Source: a virus. Taken from it: 29,689 nt of DNA. Shown here in pieces: positions 28,866 to 29,689 of this stretch (the first letter of the stretch is position 1; each line of letters opens with the position of its first letter). Under the pieces are notes generated by a model that worked only from the letters and a program-made list of their open reading frames with translations, was not told the origin of the DNA and searched no databases. Both the position numbers and the translations under genes were made by a program. The stretch is taken from the IMG/VR virus record IMGVR_UViG_3300025759_000464, positions 1 to 29,689 of that record; one strand, given 5' to 3'.

Positions 28866-29504
28866 TTAATTAAAATTTGATATTGTTTGCATTACCCTGT
28901 CTAAAGTATTCATAGGTCTAGAATTTGAAGGAATGTTTAATTGTGTTTTCTCTTCGCTTTCTGGATTGTGTTTTACTTTTTCTACTTCAGATAAGATTTC
29001 TTTTACAGGCTCTTCAGATAATTCTTCTTTAACCTCTTCAGAAGCCATTTCTTCGTCTTTTTTACCATAACCTAATTCTTCAATCATAGTTACAATATCT
29101 TCGACTGCTTTTTTAACTTCTGCTAATTCTTCTTTTGTAGCGTAATCTGCTGCAGCTTCAACTTCTTCCACTTCAGCTTCGCCTATAGAAGCAATTATAC
29201 CTTCTTCTTCGATAGTTAATTTTAAACCATCTTCAAGAGTGTATTCTCCAACTGGTAGTGCAACTTTTTCGTCTTCTGTAACAATAAAGATTTCGTTACC
29301 AGTTTCAAAAGCTTCTGCTTCTACTGTTGTACCATTTTCAAGCTGCATAGTTGCAAGCTCTACTTTTGTTTCCTCTACTTGATCTGTAGCTAAAGTTTCT
29401 TCTTTAGTTTCTTCAAGATTTACATCTTGCTCCTCTAAACTTACTTCTGTAGCGTTCATACCTAGTAGGTCTTTTACTTGTTTTAACATTTCTGTCGCTT
29501 TCAT
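28866..29504 (-). CDS. Scaffolding protein candidate, Glu-rich (212 aa)
   Basis: Starts MKATEMLKQVKDLLGMNATE and is very rich in Glu, with acidic coiled-coil segments (TKEELAEVKKAVEDIVTMIE) and a C-terminal part ending in RPMNTLDRVMQTISNFN. Acidic, helical composition, size and location directly before the capsid gene fit a scaffold. Its leader contains ATTGTAATATT directly before the ATG. A head maturation protease is not seen in the protein. Confidence 0.68.
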   Translation of the reverse strand: MKATEMLKQVKDLLGMNATEVSLEEQDVNLEETKEETLATDQVEETKVELATMQLENGTTVEAEAFETGNEIFIVTEDEKVALPVGEYTLEDGLKLTIEEEGIIASIGEAEVEEVEAAADYATKEELAEVKKAVEDIVTMIEELGYGKKDEEMASEEVKEELSEEPVKEILSEVEKVKHNPESEEKTQLNIPSNSRPMNTLDRVMQTISNFN

Positions 29505-29541
29505 AATATTACAATTAAATTAATTTGTGTTTGTTATATTT

Positions 29542-29689
29542 TTAAAAATACCTTTGAGTTCTTTGAATAAAATATTCTATGTCCCAAATATTTGCCGAAC
29601 CACCGTGTGATTGTATTTTTAATGTTGCTCCGTTATCAATAAAACTTTGGTCAATATAATATTGAATTAACTTGTGTTCTTGTTGTGTT
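29542..29689 (-). CDS. C-terminal end of an unknown protein (cut by window edge)
   Basis: An open frame enters from the right edge and ends at a TAA at 29542-29544. The visible 48 residues include QEHKLIQYYIDQSFIDNGAT and WDIEYFIQRTQRYF. The other frames are closed within this stretch. It lies 37 nt upstream of the scaffold gene and likely belongs to the head module. The beginning is outside the window, so no function can be given. Confidence 0.55.
   Translation of the reverse strand, partial: TQQEHKLIQYYIDQSFIDNGATLKIQSHGGSANIWDIEYFIQRTQRYF

Noticed and set aside
1-29689. tRNA, CRISPR array, insertion sequence, integrase or attachment site
   Set aside because: I saw no regularly spaced repeats, cloverleaf-like gene, transposase or recombinase motif, or terminal direct repeats.

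Overview
The window is a 29.7 kb piece of a tailed-phage genome. Every gene I can support lies on the minus strand, packed head to tail with start/stop overlaps (ATGA, TAATG) and almost no spacers, so transcription runs from right (29689) to left (1). The DNA is strongly AT-rich. Starts are preceded by A/T-rich leaders rather than clear GGAGG sites, and one gene is a DUF3127-type single-strand binding protein, a family typical of Bacteroidetes. With the LamG/DUF7483-like fiber, Ig-like adhesin and Thr-rich linkers, this points to a siphovirus-like phage of a (probably marine) flavobacterium. No integrase, excisionase or repressor is visible, so a lytic lifestyle is likely but unproven. Both ends are cut inside genes.

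Layout in transcription order. (1) 29689-24316, head module: C-terminal end of an unknown gene, Glu-rich scaffold candidate, major capsid protein, terminator, tail-tube-like protein, terminator, a 115-aa protein, portal with an unusual C-terminal module, head-tail connector, small Trp-rich protein. (2) 24312-20679, receptor-binding module: two small fiber-associated proteins and an 872-aa fiber with six copies of one repeat and a LamG domain. (3) 20653-19676, lysis module: small membrane protein, cationic 32-aa peptide, M15 peptidase, GTA-type 3TM holin. (4) 19674-12020, DNA metabolism: NinG-like HNH protein, terminator, OB-fold SSB, RecA/DnaB-fold ATPase, small membrane protein, sigma-like factor, Cys-rich protein, coiled-coil protein, beta-class adenine methyltransferase, dATP/dGTP diphosphohydrolase-like protein, PD-(D/E)XK exonuclease, DnaA domain IV protein, a second nuclease-like protein, ParB-like protein. 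(5) 11967-10565, terminase small and large subunits. (6) 10459-9260, small proteins of unknown function, two of them membrane proteins. (7) 9173-1, tail module: tail assembly chaperone pair made by a -1 frameshift, tail completion/neck candidates, a 313-aa structural protein, a 1760-aa tail-tip adhesin, a glycosyltransferase-like enzyme, a 46-aa protein and the start of the tape measure protein.

Three observations stand out. A -1 frame at the end of the 220-aa chaperone gene encodes 86 more residues. It is entered at a 9-T slippery run and ends in an ATGA overlap with the next gene, so this is a G/GT-type programmed frameshift. Second, a glycosyltransferase-like gene lies one base after the adhesin gene, whose product carries poly-Thr linkers, suggesting phage-encoded glycosylation of its own tail tip. 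Third, four genes at or near the start of transcription segments share the sequence ATTGTnnTAnT directly before the ATG.

The module order is unusual: the portal gene follows the capsid gene, and the terminase is about 13 kb downstream of the portal, next to the tail genes. Minus-strand terminators after the capsid, tail-tube, NinG and small-protein blocks divide the otherwise continuous gene string into separately tunable units.
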